This document shows positions 9,279 through 18,801 of a DNA stretch of 64,000 bases, piece by piece; position 1 is the first letter of the stretch; every line of letters begins with the position of its first letter. Source of the stretch: an uncultured Clostridia bacterium (lineage in GTDB: Bacteria; Bacillota; Clostridia; Oscillospirales; Oscillospiraceae); NCBI GenBank assembly GCA_947644595.1, contig CANSAE010000005.1, forward strand, positions 1 to 64,000. Direction: 5' to 3'. The position numbers and the translations under genes are program-made. The notes under the pieces were generated by a model. That model made no database searches and was not told where the DNA came from. It was given only the letters and a program-made list of their open reading frames with translations.

Positions 9279-10148
9279 ATGTCATTTTCAGAAAATCTGC
9301 AATTCTTCCGGGCCACGCACGGTCTGACCCAGGAGCAGTTGGCCGAGGGATTGGACGTATCCCGGCAGTCGGTGTCCAAGTGGGAATCCGGGCTGAGTTA
9401 CCCGGAAATGGATACCTTATTAAAATTATGCGACCTGTTCGGCACAGACCTGGACACGCTCCTGCGGGGCAGCGCCGAACAGTCCTGCGCCGAGGACAGC
9501 GCAGGGTATGACCGTTTCATGACCCGGTACGCCCGCCAGACCGCCGGGGCCGTGACTGCCATCATCCTGGGCGCGGCGCTGAACGTGCTGCTGTTTGCCT
9601 TGGGCGTCCCGGACGAGCTTTCCGGCGCACTGTTTCTCACCGTCATCACCGCGGCGGTGGTCGTCCTGGTGGCGTCGGGCCTGCAATACAACTTCTTTTG
9701 CAAGCGCAATCCCGTCATCACGGATTTTTACACCCAGGCGCAAAAAGACGATTTCGCGCAGAAATATGTGTGGTACATCGCCGGGGGCGTGGGGGCCATT
9801 TTGCTGGGCACGGTGCTGATGTCCCTGGAGCACTTTTTCTTCCCCGACTGTGACGAGCTGTTCGCTGCGCTGTTCCTCGCCATTGTCGCCGGGGCGGTAT
9901 TTTTCCTCGTCAGCGGCGGGATGCTCCACGGCAAGTACGACGTTGAACGGTACAACCGGGTGCACTCCCCGGCGTATCTGGCTCGGCAGCGGAAGGCCAT
10001 GCCCTTGTACGGCGGGATTTTCATCATCGCCACCGCCGTGTTTTTGTGGCTGGGCATTGCCAAGGGCTTTTGGAATTGGTGCTGGCTGGTGTATCTCCCC
10101 GCCGTCGTGCTATGCGCTACGGTAAAACTGCGGGTGGGCATAAAATGA
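9279..10148 (+). CDS. XRE-family HTH regulator with C-terminal membrane domain
   Basis: 289 residues. Residues 1-65 form a Cro/CI-type helix-turn-helix (LTQEQLAEGLDVSRQSVSKW) typical of the MerR-like 'XRE plus membrane' regulators of Firmicutes. After an acidic linker there are about six hydrophobic segments, so the DNA-binding domain is tethered to the membrane. The start at 9279 follows AAGGAGG by eight bases. It is a paralogue of the regulator at 36.3-37.1 kb, with nearly the same recognition helix. It is divergent from the ZIP transporter and convergent with htrA, separated from it by a strong bidirectional terminator. The signal sensed is unknown. Confidence 0.88.
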   Translation: MSFSENLQFFRATHGLTQEQLAEGLDVSRQSVSKWESGLSYPEMDTLLKLCDLFGTDLDTLLRGSAEQSCAEDSAGYDRFMTRYARQTAGAVTAIILGAALNVLLFALGVPDELSGALFLTVITAAVVVLVASGLQYNFFCKRNPVITDFYTQAQKDDFAQKYVWYIAGGVGAILLGTVLMSLEHFFFPDCDELFAALFLAIVAGAVFFLVSGGMLHGKYDVERYNRVHSPAYLARQRKAMPLYGGIFIIATAVFLWLGIAKGFWNWCWLVYLPAVVLCATVKLRVGIK

Positions 10149-10153
10149 AAGTA

Positions 10154-10176
10154 CCCCCGGAGCATTGCTCCGGGGG
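10154..10176. terminator. Bidirectional terminator between XRE gene and htrA
   Basis: A perfect 10-bp stem, CCCCCGGAGC with GCTCCGGGGG and an ATT loop, is followed by GATTCGTTTTT on the plus side. It lies between convergent stops at 10148 and 10185, so it probably serves both. Confidence 0.85.
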
Positions 10177-10184
10177 ATTCGTTT

Positions 10185-11519
10185 TTAGAACTGATTTTGG
10201 TCAATCAGCTTGATGGTTTTGACAACGCTTTTTCCTTCCCGCCAGATGGTGAGATTCACGCTGTCACCCACTTTTTTATCTGCCAGATAATCGCTGACCA
10301 CGGAAAAATCCGTGATGGGTGTGCCGTCGATCTCTGTGAGGATATCATTTTCCCGCAGGCCCTTTTGCGCCGCGTCGGACCCCTGGACGGCCTCGCTGAC
10401 CATCAGGCCCGCGGGGTGCGTGCCGTCATCCTCTACCTCCAGCACATATACGCCCAGAGCCGGCCGGCCGGCCACGGTACCGTCCCGCAGCAGGATATTG
10501 GCCATGTCCCGAACGGTGGTGCTGGGAATGGCAAAGCCGATGCCTTCTACCATGGCGCTGCGGGTCATCATCATCTTCATATTGGTGATACCCACCACCT
10601 GACCGTACTGATTGAACAGCGGGCCGCCGGAGTTGCCCTCGTTGATGGCCGCGGTGGTTTGCAGCAGCGTCATCGTCCGGCCGCCGTAATTGACAGAGCG
10701 TTCTTTGCCGGAAACGATGCCTTCCGTCATGGTGCCGGTAAATACCTCGCTCAGGGGATTGCCGATGGCCACCACCCGGTCGCCCACCGATAGGGCGTCG
10801 GAATCGCCGAACTGCGCGGGGGTGAGGCCGTCCGCCTTGATTTTCAGTACCGCCACGTCGCTCACCGGGTCATTGCCCACCAGCTTGGCGTCATAGGTGC
10901 TGCCGTCGTGAAGGATGACCTCCACGGATTTTACCCCGTCCAGCATGTGGGTATTGGTGAGGATATATCCGTCCCCGGTCATCACGATGCCGCTGCCCCA
11001 GGAATAGCTGTACTTGCCCGTAAAGCCTTTTACCGCCACTACACTGGGCAGACAGTGGTCATACAGGTCGCTCAGCCCCAGGGGTTCCAATTCTTCCGCA
11101 GAGGACAGGGCGAGCTGGACCGTCTCATCCGTGGGGGCGCGGTCAATGGAATTTTTCCCGGTGATGGTGTTCGCCTCGTAGTCGCTGTAATCATCGTAAA
11201 TCTCCCACTGGCGGTCGTCAAAGCTGCGGTCATCGTTCCGGACATAGGGGCCGGTTTCACCGCCGGCGAAAAATACAGAGGTCCCGACAATCAGCGCCAC
11301 TACAGTAGCAATTCCCGCCACAGTGCCCACGATCCGTCCCCAGCGGCGCTTTTTGGGTTTTTGGTCCTCCGGCGTCCAGGGGGAATGCTCCGGCTCCGGC
11401 CGGGGATACAGTCCCGCTTCCTGAAACAGGTCCAGTTCTTCCTCCTCCGGAAGCTCCGGCAGGATCACCGGCGGTTCCTGACATTGGTACCAACTTTGTA
11501 CATCGATTTGTTTTTCCAT
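10185..11519 (-). CDS. HtrA/DegP-like S1C serine protease with PDZ domain, membrane anchored
   Basis: Envelope quality-control protease, 444 residues. There is an acidic, proline-rich cytoplasmic N-terminus (about 1-60), one transmembrane helix (about 62-86), then a trypsin-like domain with the triad His191 (ILTNTHML), Asp221 (DPVSDVAVLK) and Ser297 (GNSGGPLF). A PDZ domain lies at the C-terminus (GLRENDILTEIDG). The long acidic cytosolic tail before the anchor is typical of Gram-positive HtrA. The start at 11519 has GGAAAGGGA upstream. It is the last gene after a response regulator and a sensor kinase, an arrangement comparable to CssRS control of htrA in Bacillus subtilis; the regulatory link is inferred. 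Confidence 0.95.
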   Translation of the reverse strand: MEKQIDVQSWYQCQEPPVILPELPEEEELDLFQEAGLYPRPEPEHSPWTPEDQKPKKRRWGRIVGTVAGIATVVALIVGTSVFFAGGETGPYVRNDDRSFDDRQWEIYDDYSDYEANTITGKNSIDRAPTDETVQLALSSAEELEPLGLSDLYDHCLPSVVAVKGFTGKYSYSWGSGIVMTGDGYILTNTHMLDGVKSVEVILHDGSTYDAKLVGNDPVSDVAVLKIKADGLTPAQFGDSDALSVGDRVVAIGNPLSEVFTGTMTEGIVSGKERSVNYGGRTMTLLQTTAAINEGNSGGPLFNQYGQVVGITNMKMMMTRSAMVEGIGFAIPSTTVRDMANILLRDGTVAGRPALGVYVLEVEDDGTHPAGLMVSEAVQGSDAAQKGLRENDILTEIDGTPITDFSVVSDYLADKKVGDSVNLTIWREGKSVVKTIKLIDQNQF

Positions 11520-11573
11520 ATCCGATTCCCTTTCCAACACACTGTATGCGCCGGCGGGCGCGTCCTATGTGGT

Positions 11574-13034
11574 TTATTTCCTGACTTCTCCGGCTCTGCG
11601 GCCTTCACCTTTGCTCTTGGGAGGCGTGAGCTTTAGGGTGAAAACGAATTTTGTCACACCGTCCCGGCTGGTCACGGCGATGTCCTCGTCGTGGGCGTCC
11701 AGGATGCTCTTGACCAGATACAGTCCCAGACCTACGCCGTCCCGGTCCAGGCTTCGGGACCGGTCGGACTTGTGGAAGCGGTCAAAAATCATGGGTAGGT
11801 CCTCGGGGGGGATGGTCTCACCCCGGTCCGCCACAGACACATAGGCCTTGCCCTGCTGCTTCCAGATCGCCACGGACAGAACGCTGCCCGGCGCCGCGAA
11901 TTTCACTGCGTTGTCCAGCAGATTATACAGCACCCGGTGGATGGCGTCCTGATTGGCCCGGACCATCAAGGTGTCCTCCGGCAGCTTCAGGTCCACTTCC
12001 AGCTTTTTTTCCTCCGCCCGGGTCTCAAAACTGAACAGGGTGGTGATGACGGTCTCGTTCAGATTGAAATCCGTCATATTTTTCGGGTCAGCATAGCCCT
12101 CCTGCATCCGAGACATGTCCAGCATCTCCCGCACCAGGCGGGATAGCCGCCGGGTCTCGTCGGCGATGACCGCCAGATACTTGTCCTCGTCCTCTCGGGG
12201 GATGGTGCCGTCCAAAATCCCCTCGGCGAAGCCGGCGATGGTGGTCATGGGTGTTTTCAGTTCATGGGACACATTGGCGATGAAATCCTGACGGGTCCGC
12301 TCGGATTTTTCCAGGGCATCCGCCATGGCGTTGAAGGAATCCATCAGGGCGCCCATCTCGTCGGTGCGGTCGTCGGTGCTCACCCGCATGGAAAAGTCCC
12401 CGTGGGAATATTTCCGGGCGGCAATGGCCATTTCATCCAGATGCTTTGCCATGACCTTGGAAAACAGCAGGGAAATAATCATCGCGATGGACAGCACCGC
12501 TATGGACGTGAGGAAAAACACATACACAAAGGTCCCGTAAGCTGACATGATGTCCGTGGCATCCTTGGACACAAATACATATCCCAGCACGCCCCGGTCA
12601 TCCTGGATGGGCCGGCCCACCACCATGCGGCTTTCCCGGTAAAAGTCCGCCAGCGTGGTCATTTGCCGCAGTTGCCCTTCCAGCCGTATGGTCTCCCGGT
12701 AAGAGGCGGGCACCTGGCGGCCCATATGTTCGCAGGCCAGGTTCATATCCGAGCAGGACACCACATAGCCCTGGGCGTCGCACAGGAAAATATGGTTTCC
12801 CGTCCCCTGGGAGAGCATGCTCAGAGTCATGCGCATATCCCAGTCGTCCAGCCGTCCTCCGGACAGGGAGGTAGCTGCCCGGGAAATCTCCTCGGCGTTG
12901 GCCTCCATATTGCTCCGGGCGTCGCTGATGACGAAATAGCGGCCCATGAACACGAAGGCCATGCCCAGCATCAGAAAGCTGGCCAGGACCACCGACGCCG
13001 TCGCCATGAAATTTTTGAAGTAAATAGAGTTCAT
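11574..13034 (-). CDS. Sensor histidine kinase (HAMP, HisKA, HATPase)
   Basis: A 486-residue two-component sensor. A transmembrane helix (about 10-32), an extracytoplasmic sensor of about 130 residues, a second helix (about 167-191), a HAMP linker (192-245), then HisKA with phosphoacceptor His257 in FIANVSHELKTP. The ATPase domain has an N box (NLLDNAVKFA, Asn371/375) and a G box (GVGLGLYLVKS). The preceding bases GCGAAGCT give only a weak SD. It is separated from its response regulator by 197 bp and from htrA by 54 bp. The context suggests envelope or secretion stress sensing. Confidence 0.94.
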   Translation of the reverse strand: MNSIYFKNFMATASVVLASFLMLGMAFVFMGRYFVISDARSNMEANAEEISRAATSLSGGRLDDWDMRMTLSMLSQGTGNHIFLCDAQGYVVSCSDMNLACEHMGRQVPASYRETIRLEGQLRQMTTLADFYRESRMVVGRPIQDDRGVLGYVFVSKDATDIMSAYGTFVYVFFLTSIAVLSIAMIISLLFSKVMAKHLDEMAIAARKYSHGDFSMRVSTDDRTDEMGALMDSFNAMADALEKSERTRQDFIANVSHELKTPMTTIAGFAEGILDGTIPREDEDKYLAVIADETRRLSRLVREMLDMSRMQEGYADPKNMTDFNLNETVITTLFSFETRAEEKKLEVDLKLPEDTLMVRANQDAIHRVLYNLLDNAVKFAAPGSVLSVAIWKQQGKAYVSVADRGETIPPEDLPMIFDRFHKSDRSRSLDRDGVGLGLYLVKSILDAHDEDIAVTSRDGVTKFVFTLKLTPPKSKGEGRRAGEVRK

Positions 13035-13231
13035 AGCTTCGCAGAATTCGCCATCATAATGGCGAAAAAATTCAATCTATTTTTTGTGCGGCGGGCGCCC
13101 GAGCCGTAAAGCGGAGATAAGTGCCCTTAGGGTACTGTGCAAAAAATACCGCTCGGTCAGCAAGCGTGCCGCAGATACGTGCAGTCGGCCACAGCCTTTG
13201 GCAATCAATGCTCTTTGGGCATTGATGCCAG
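13035..13231. other. Intergenic spacer between response regulator and kinase with stem-loop
   Basis: Unusually long (197 bp) for a two-component operon. Directly after the regulator stop is a stem-loop at 13200-13229 (GGCA-TCAATGC with GCATTGA-TGCC, one bulged A) without a T-run. A shorter CGCCAT/ATGGCG hairpin lies just before the kinase start. These could stabilise or process the mRNA. No coding potential was recognised. Confidence 0.45.
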
Positions 13232-13924
13232 TTATTCTTCGTTGACCTTGAACTTATATCCAACGCCCCACACCGTGGTCAGCTCCCATTGGGCGGAGAC
13301 GCCTTCGATCTTTTCCCGCAGGCGCTTGACATGGACATCCACCGTGCGGCTGTCGCCGAAGTAATCGAAGCCCCACACCTCGTCCAGCAGCTGGTTGCGG
13401 GTGAATACCCGGTTGGGAAAGCTGGCCAGGTGGTACAAAAGCTCCAGCTCTTTGGGCGGCGTGTCGATCTTCTGCCCGTCCACGATGAGTTCGTAGGAAT
13501 CCAGATTGATGGTCAACTTGTCATAGCTGAGCTTTCGCCCGGAAACACCCTGCTCGGCGCCGTCTGTCCGGCGCAGCACGGCATGGACCCGGGCCACCAG
13601 CTCTTTGGGGTCAAAGGGCTTTGTGATGTAATCATCCGCGCCCATTTCCAGGCCGGATACCTTGTCCATGCTCTCGCCCTTGGCTGTGAGCATGATGATG
13701 GGCGTCTGGCTGTTTTTACGAATTTCCCGGCAGACCTGCCAGCCGTCCAGCTTGGGCAACATGATGTCTAGCAGTACGATGTCCGGCTGCAGGCGCTGGA
13801 ATTGCTCCAGCGCCGCCTCTCCGTCATAGGCGTTTTCCGTATCAAAGCCGTCTTTTTGCAGATATATTTTCAGCAGCTCGGCGATGTTCACATCGTCCTC
13901 TACGATGAGTGCTTTTTTGTTCAT
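13232..13924 (-). CDS. OmpR/PhoB-family response regulator
   Basis: 230 residues: a receiver domain with acidic pocket (VEDD, residues 8-11), phosphoacceptor Asp53 in VLLDIMLPKLDGW and conserved Lys in the TKPFDPKEL segment, then a winged-helix DNA-binding domain (TRNQLLDEVWG, DSRTVDVHVKRLREK). The start has AGGAGA upstream. It is the first gene of the minus operon RR - kinase - htrA, and is divergent from the phosphoketolase gene. Confidence 0.96.
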   Translation of the reverse strand: MNKKALIVEDDVNIAELLKIYLQKDGFDTENAYDGEAALEQFQRLQPDIVLLDIMLPKLDGWQVCREIRKNSQTPIIMLTAKGESMDKVSGLEMGADDYITKPFDPKELVARVHAVLRRTDGAEQGVSGRKLSYDKLTINLDSYELIVDGQKIDTPPKELELLYHLASFPNRVFTRNQLLDEVWGFDYFGDSRTVDVHVKRLREKIEGVSAQWELTTVWGVGYKFKVNEE

Positions 13925-13953
13925 AATTCAGTCTCCTGTTCGTATGTACTTTA

Positions 13954-13982
13954 CTTATAGCATAATTATAGCGAATCTGAAA
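13954..13982 (-). promoter_or_regulatory. Probable promoter for the response regulator operon
   Basis: Minus strand TTTCAG, 17-bp spacer, TATAAG with an extended TGC directly before the -10 element. A second TATAAT (13965-13970) lies in the spacer. The start codon is 30 bases downstream. Confidence 0.55.
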
Positions 13983-14033
13983 GGGGAAAAATGAACAATC
14001 AGTAAAAATCACTCCAAAATTCTCAAAAAAGGA

Positions 14034-14062
14034 TTGAATTTTTTGGAAAGTACGCATACTAT
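14034..14062 (+). promoter_or_regulatory. Promoter for phosphoketolase gene
   Basis: TTGAAT (14034-14039) and TACTAT (14057-14062) are 17 bp apart, about 85 bp before the start codon. The region is AT-rich and is shared with the divergent response regulator promoter. Confidence 0.7.
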
Positions 14063-14146
14063 GTAGTGGAAAATCGGAATACATACCAAACATTTGGAAT
14101 GTATCGCCCGTTTGAGACGTATCAAGACGATGAGGAGGAACACTTC

Positions 14147-16510
14147 ATGTCAAACGCAACACCGGTCAGCGAAGAGACACTGAAACAAATGGACGCCTAC
14201 TGGCGTGCCGCCAATTACCTGTCTGCCGGACAGCTGTATCTGCTGCAAAATCCGCTTTTGCGCAGCAAGCTGTCTATGCAGGATGTCAAAAAGAAAATCG
14301 TGGGCCACTGGGGCACTGTTCCGGGGCAGAATTTTATCTATACCCACCTGAACCGGGTCATCAAGCAGTATGACCTGGATATGATCTATCTCTCCGGCCC
14401 CGGCCACGGCGGAAATGCCATGGTGGCCCAGGACTGGCTGGACGGCTCCTATTCGGAGTTCTACCCCAACATCACCCGGGATGCGGAGGGGATTCAGAAG
14501 CTGTTTAAGCAGTTTTCTTTCCCCGGCGGCATTTCCAGCCATGTGGCCCCGGAAACCCCGGGGTCCATCAACGAGGGCGGCGAACTGGGTTACAGTTTGT
14601 CCCACGCCTTCGGCGCTGTGACGGACAATCCCGGGCTCATCGCTGCCTGCGTGGTGGGCGACGGCGAGGCGGAGACCGGCCCGCTGGCAACTTCCTGGCA
14701 GCTCAATAAATTCCTGGACGCCCAGACCGACGGCGCGGTGCTGCCCGTTTTGCATCTGAACGGCTATAAAATCGCCAACCCCACCATTCTGGCCCGCATC
14801 AGCCATGAGGAGTTGGAGATGTTCCTGAAAGGCTGTGGCTGGACGCCTTATTTCGTGGAGGGCAGCGAGCCCATGTCCATGCACCGGAAGATGGCGGAGG
14901 CCATGGACCGCTGCATCACGGAGATTCTGGAATATCAGCGCAGGGCCCGGGAAGAGGGCATCACCGAGCGGCCCCGCTGGCCCATGATTGTGCTGCGCTC
15001 CCCCAAGGGCTGGACCGGCCCGAAGGAAGTGGACGGCAAGAAGATTGAGGACAGCTTCCGGGCCCATCAGGTGCCCATCCAGATCACCGACGAGGCTCAT
15101 TTGAAGCTGCTGGAAAGCTGGCTGAAAAGCTATCGGCCGGAGGAACTGTTCGACGACAACGGCGTACCTTTTGACTGGTACATGGACTTCGTCCCCCGGG
15201 GGGGCCGGCGCATGGGGGCTAACCCCCACGCCAACGGCGGTCTGCTGCTCAAAGACCTGCGTATCCCGGACTACCGGGACTATGCTATGGCCATCCCCTT
15301 CCCCGGCGCGGTGGACGGCCAGGACATGACCATTCTCGGCGGCTTTGTCCGGGATATCCTGAAGCTCAACGCCGAGGCCCGGAACTTCCGGGTGTTCGGC
15401 CCGGATGAGACCCAATCCAACCGCCTGTCCAAGGTGTTTGAGGTCACGGGACGGGACTGGAACGCGGATATGGCCGACGGCGACGAATTTCTGGCCCACG
15501 ATGGCCGGGTCATGGATTCCATGCTGTCCGAGCACGTGTGCGAGGGGATGCTGGAGGGCTACCTCCTCACCGGGCGACACGGGTTTTTCAACTCCTACGA
15601 GGCCTTCATCCGCATTGTAGACTCTATGTTCTCCCAGCACGCCAAATGGCTGAAGGTGTGCAGCCAGCTCCCCTGGCGGCAGGACATTGCCAGCCTGAAC
15701 TATGTGCTGTCCAGCAACGTCTGGCAGCAGGACCACAACGGCTTCACCCATCAGGACCCAGGCTTTTTAGACCATGTGTCCAACAAAAAAGCGGACGTGG
15801 TGCGCATGTACCTGCCCCCGGACGCCAACTGTCTGCTCAGCTGCTTTGACCATTGCATCCGCTCCCGGAACTATGTGAACGTACTGGTCACCAGCAAGCA
15901 CCCCCGGCCCCAGTGGCTGACCATGGAGCAGGCGGTGAAACACTGCACCGAGGGTCTGGGCATCTGGCAGTGGGCCTCCAGCGACGAGGGGCAGGAGCCG
16001 GACCTGGTCATGGCCTGCGCCGGGGAGACCCCCACACTGGAAGCTCTGGCGGCAACGATGATCTTGCGGGAGCACTTCCCGGAACTGAAGATCCGCTTCG
16101 TGAATGTGGTGGACCTGTTCCGTCTGGAATCCAACACGGAGCACCCTCACGGCCTCAGCGACGCGGAGTATGACGCGGTGTTCACGCCCAACGTCCCCAT
16201 CGTCTTTGCGTTCCACGGCTATCCGTCCCTGATCTACAAGCTGACCTACGGCCGGCATAATTCCAACCTGCATGTGCGCGGGTATGTGGAGGAAGGCACC
16301 ATCACCACCCCCTTTGACATGCGTGTGCAAAACAAGTTGGACCGGTTCCATCTGGTCATGCTGGCGCTGGAACAACTGCCTGTTTTGGGCAACCGGGGCG
16401 CGGCACTGAATCAGAGAATGAAGGACAAATTGGTGGAACACGAGCAGTATATTCACGAATACGGCGTAGACCTGCCGGAGATCGCCGATTGGCGCTGGCA
16501 AAAACTGTAA
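14147..16510 (+). CDS. xfp: Phosphoketolase family protein
   Basis: Thiamine-diphosphate enzyme that splits xylulose-5-phosphate (and often fructose-6-phosphate) with phosphate into acetyl phosphate and an aldose phosphate. The 787-residue length is normal. Family landmarks are [38 protein letters not shown], the ThDP/Mg-binding [14 protein letters not shown], and the C-terminal [12 protein letters not shown] end. The start at 14147 ([10 protein letters not shown]) has GAGGAGGA eight bases upstream. Its product acetyl phosphate would feed the Pta encoded at 62 kb, or an acetate kinase not in the window. Whether both substrates are used cannot be told from the sequence. Confidence 0.96.
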   Translation: MSNATPVSEETLKQMDAYWRAANYLSAGQLYLLQNPLLRSKLSMQDVKKKIVGHWGTVPGQNFIYTHLNRVIKQYDLDMIYLSGPGHGGNAMVAQDWLDGSYSEFYPNITRDAEGIQKLFKQFSFPGGISSHVAPETPGSINEGGELGYSLSHAFGAVTDNPGLIAACVVGDGEAETGPLATSWQLNKFLDAQTDGAVLPVLHLNGYKIANPTILARISHEELEMFLKGCGWTPYFVEGSEPMSMHRKMAEAMDRCITEILEYQRRAREEGITERPRWPMIVLRSPKGWTGPKEVDGKKIEDSFRAHQVPIQITDEAHLKLLESWLKSYRPEELFDDNGVPFDWYMDFVPRGGRRMGANPHANGGLLLKDLRIPDYRDYAMAIPFPGAVDGQDMTILGGFVRDILKLNAEARNFRVFGPDETQSNRLSKVFEVTGRDWNADMADGDEFLAHDGRVMDSMLSEHVCEGMLEGYLLTGRHGFFNSYEAFIRIVDSMFSQHAKWLKVCSQLPWRQDIASLNYVLSSNVWQQDHNGFTHQDPGFLDHVSNKKADVVRMYLPPDANCLLSCFDHCIRSRNYVNVLVTSKHPRPQWLTMEQAVKHCTEGLGIWQWASSDEGQEPDLVMACAGETPTLEALAATMILREHFPELKIRFVNVVDLFRLESNTEHPHGLSDAEYDAVFTPNVPIVFAFHGYPSLIYKLTYGRHNSNLHVRGYVEEGTITTPFDMRVQNKLDRFHLVMLALEQLPVLGNRGAALNQRMKDKLVEHEQYIHEYGVDLPEIADWRWQKL

Positions 16511-16573
16511 TTAAACTTCTTCGCGTCCGCAGATGTGAATTCCGCAAAGAATAAAAAGCATCTGTGCTTTTCC

Positions 16574-16604
16574 GCCCTCCCCCGTTTAGGGGGAGGGCTT
16601 TTTT
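16574..16604 (+). terminator. Terminator after phosphoketolase gene
   Basis: A perfect 10-bp stem, GCCCTCCCCC with GGGGGAGGGC and a GTTTA loop, is followed by TTTTTTG. Confidence 0.92.
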
Positions 16605-16619
16605 GTTGTTGCAATTCCA

Positions 16620-16650
16620 TTGACGGTATGTTATTGTTATTGTGTATAAA
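16620..16650 (+). promoter_or_regulatory. Possible promoter for the phosphorelay operon
   Basis: TTGACG (16620-16625) and TATAAA (16645-16650) are 19 bp apart, a suboptimal spacing, in an AT-rich stretch right after the xfp terminator and 31 bases before the next gene. Confidence 0.4.
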
Positions 16651-16680
16651 ATTGACCATTTTTTGTGAACCTACAGGAGC

Positions 16681-18798
16681 GTGATTCTCATCAACGAGGA
16701 ACAAAACCATAAATCCAAGATCCTCATCGCCGATGATTCGGAAATGAACCGGGCGATCCTGGCGGATATGCTGGGAGATTCCTACGAGATTATTGAGGCG
16801 GAAAACGGCCTGGAAGCCATTGCCGCCATCCAAAAATACAGTATTGAGCTTTCCCTGATCCTATTGGATATCGTCATGCCGGAAATGGACGGCTTCGGCG
16901 TACTGGACACCATGAACAAGCGCCGGTGGATCGATGACATTCCGGTCATTATGATTTCGGCGGAAAGCTCTCCGGCGACTATTGAACGGGCCTATGAACT
17001 GGGGGTCACGGATTTCATCTCCCGCCCCTTTGACGCCATGATCGTTCAGCGGCGGGTCATCAATACCATTTTGCTGTACGCCAAGCAGAAAAAGCTCATG
17101 GGCCTGGTGGCGGACCAAATTTACGAAAAAGAACAGAATAACAGTCTGATGATCGATATCCTCAGCCATATTGTCGGATTTAAAAACGGCGAGAGCGCTC
17201 AGCACGTGCTCCATGTCCGGGTCCTGACGGAGCTGCTGCTGGATGCGCTGGTCCAGCATACGGACCAGTATCGTTTGACATGGTCGGATATTTCCGGCAT
17301 TTCCATCGCCTCGGCGCTGCACGATATCGGCAAGATCGGCATCCCCAGCGAAATTTTGAACAAGCCCGGCAAGCTCACCGATGAAGAATTTGAGATCATG
17401 AAGAGCCATTCTGTCATCGGAGCGGATATCCTGAAGGACTTGCCGGTGCATCAAAATGAGCCTCTGGTGAAAGCTGCTTATGAGATCTGCCGCTGGCACC
17501 ATGAGCGCTGGGACGGCCGCGGTTATCCTGATGGGCTCAAAGGCGATGAGATCCCCATCTCTGCTCAGATCGTGGCCCTGGCGGATGTGTACGACGCACT
17601 CACCAGCGAACGGGTCTATAAACCGCCCTTCAGCCACGATGAGGCCGTGAAGATGATCCTCAACCATGAGTGCGGTGTGTTCAATCCACTGCTTATGGAT
17701 TGCCTGCGGGATATCTCCGATACGCTGAAAGCGTCTACCAGTGAGCATTCTCTGCTGGATGTGTCCAACAGCCGGGAAAACCGGGGCATTGTGGAAGAAA
17801 TGGTGCGGCATAAAGAGCTTGCCGCATCGGAGCGCACCCTGCGCCTGTTGGAACAGGAACGGATGAAAAACAGCTTCTACGCGACCCTGACCCACGAGAT
17901 ACAATTTGAATATACTGCCCTGCCCGCCATGGTGAGTATCTCCGCCTGGGGCGCCCAGCTCCTGGGGCTGGAGGAGATCATCATGGACCCCTTCCACAGT
18001 CCGGCCGCCGCGGCGGTGATGGAACGGGCGGATATGTGCAAGCTGGCCAAAAAGCTCAGCCGCACTACGCCGGAGCATCCCAACGCCCAGCAGGACTGCG
18101 TGGTGACTCGGGACGGTGAGCGGCGGTGGTTCCGCATCGTGGTCCGGTCCATGTGGTCCGCGGAAAGCGATCCTCACTTCACCGGCTGCATCGGGAAAGC
18201 CATGGACATCCATGATTCCCGCATGATGCTGGATGATTTGGAACGAAAAGCGTCTCATGATGCCCTTACCGGGCTGTATAACCATGCCCACGCAAAAACC
18301 ATTATCCAACAGCGCATGGATGACCATCCTGGATCCAGCTTTGCCCTGGTAATGATCGATCTGGACCATTTTAAAGATGCCAACGATACATACGGCCATC
18401 AGTTCGGCGACCAAGTGCTCCTGTATATGGCGGACAGTCTCCGCCAGAGCATCCGCGGCAGCGATATCGCCGTGCGGGTGGGGGGAGATGAATTCCTTAT
18501 CTTTCTGGAATACAAGCAGGGGCTGGAACCCATCATCCAGCGTATCTTCACCTCCCTGTGCGGGCAGGTGGAGGATTTCCATATCTCCGTGAGCATGGGT
18601 ATTTCCCGGGCCACGGGGGCGGACCTGTGCTATGAGGACCTGTTCCATCAGGCCGACCAAGCTCTGTACCGCGCCAAACAATCCGGCAGGGGCCAGTACT
18701 TCTTTTATGACGATTCCATGGAGGCCACGCTCTCCACGGTCTCTCCCATAGAAAGCAACCATAAATCCGGCCACAGCGCCAAAAAGAAAGAGGGATAA
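16681..18798 (+). CDS. Response regulator with HD-GYP and GGDEF domains
   Basis: A 705-residue three-output protein. The receiver domain has Asp63 (LLDIVMPEMDG). An HD-GYP phosphodiesterase domain follows with HDIGKIG (His214/Asp215) and GRGYPDG (about 280). A linker that may be PAS-like spans about 360-530, and a diguanylate cyclase domain has intact GGDEF (601-605) with an upstream RxxD inhibitory site (RGSD). It could therefore both make and degrade cyclic-di-GMP under phosphorelay control. The start is unclear: the annotated codon is GTG at 16681 but AGGAG ends one base before it; ATT at 16684 or ATC at 16690 would be better spaced. An in-frame stop at 16666 excludes an upstream start. 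Confidence 0.92.
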   Translation: MILINEEQNHKSKILIADDSEMNRAILADMLGDSYEIIEAENGLEAIAAIQKYSIELSLILLDIVMPEMDGFGVLDTMNKRRWIDDIPVIMISAESSPATIERAYELGVTDFISRPFDAMIVQRRVINTILLYAKQKKLMGLVADQIYEKEQNNSLMIDILSHIVGFKNGESAQHVLHVRVLTELLLDALVQHTDQYRLTWSDISGISIASALHDIGKIGIPSEILNKPGKLTDEEFEIMKSHSVIGADILKDLPVHQNEPLVKAAYEICRWHHERWDGRGYPDGLKGDEIPISAQIVALADVYDALTSERVYKPPFSHDEAVKMILNHECGVFNPLLMDCLRDISDTLKASTSEHSLLDVSNSRENRGIVEEMVRHKELAASERTLRLLEQERMKNSFYATLTHEIQFEYTALPAMVSISAWGAQLLGLEEIIMDPFHSPAAAAVMERADMCKLAKKLSRTTPEHPNAQQDCVVTRDGERRWFRIVVRSMWSAESDPHFTGCIGKAMDIHDSRMMLDDLERKASHDALTGLYNHAHAKTIIQQRMDDHPGSSFALVMIDLDHFKDANDTYGHQFGDQVLLYMADSLRQSIRGSDIAVRVGGDEFLIFLEYKQGLEPIIQRIFTSLCGQVEDFHISVSMGISRATGADLCYEDLFHQADQALYRAKQSGRGQYFFYDDSMEATLSTVSPIESNHKSGHSAKKKEG

Positions 18799-18801
18799 AC
18801 C

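Noticed and set aside
14150..15751. A 533-codon minus-strand frame inside the phosphoketolase gene
   Set aside because: The plus strand encodes a full phosphoketolase with all motifs, so this is an antisense shadow.
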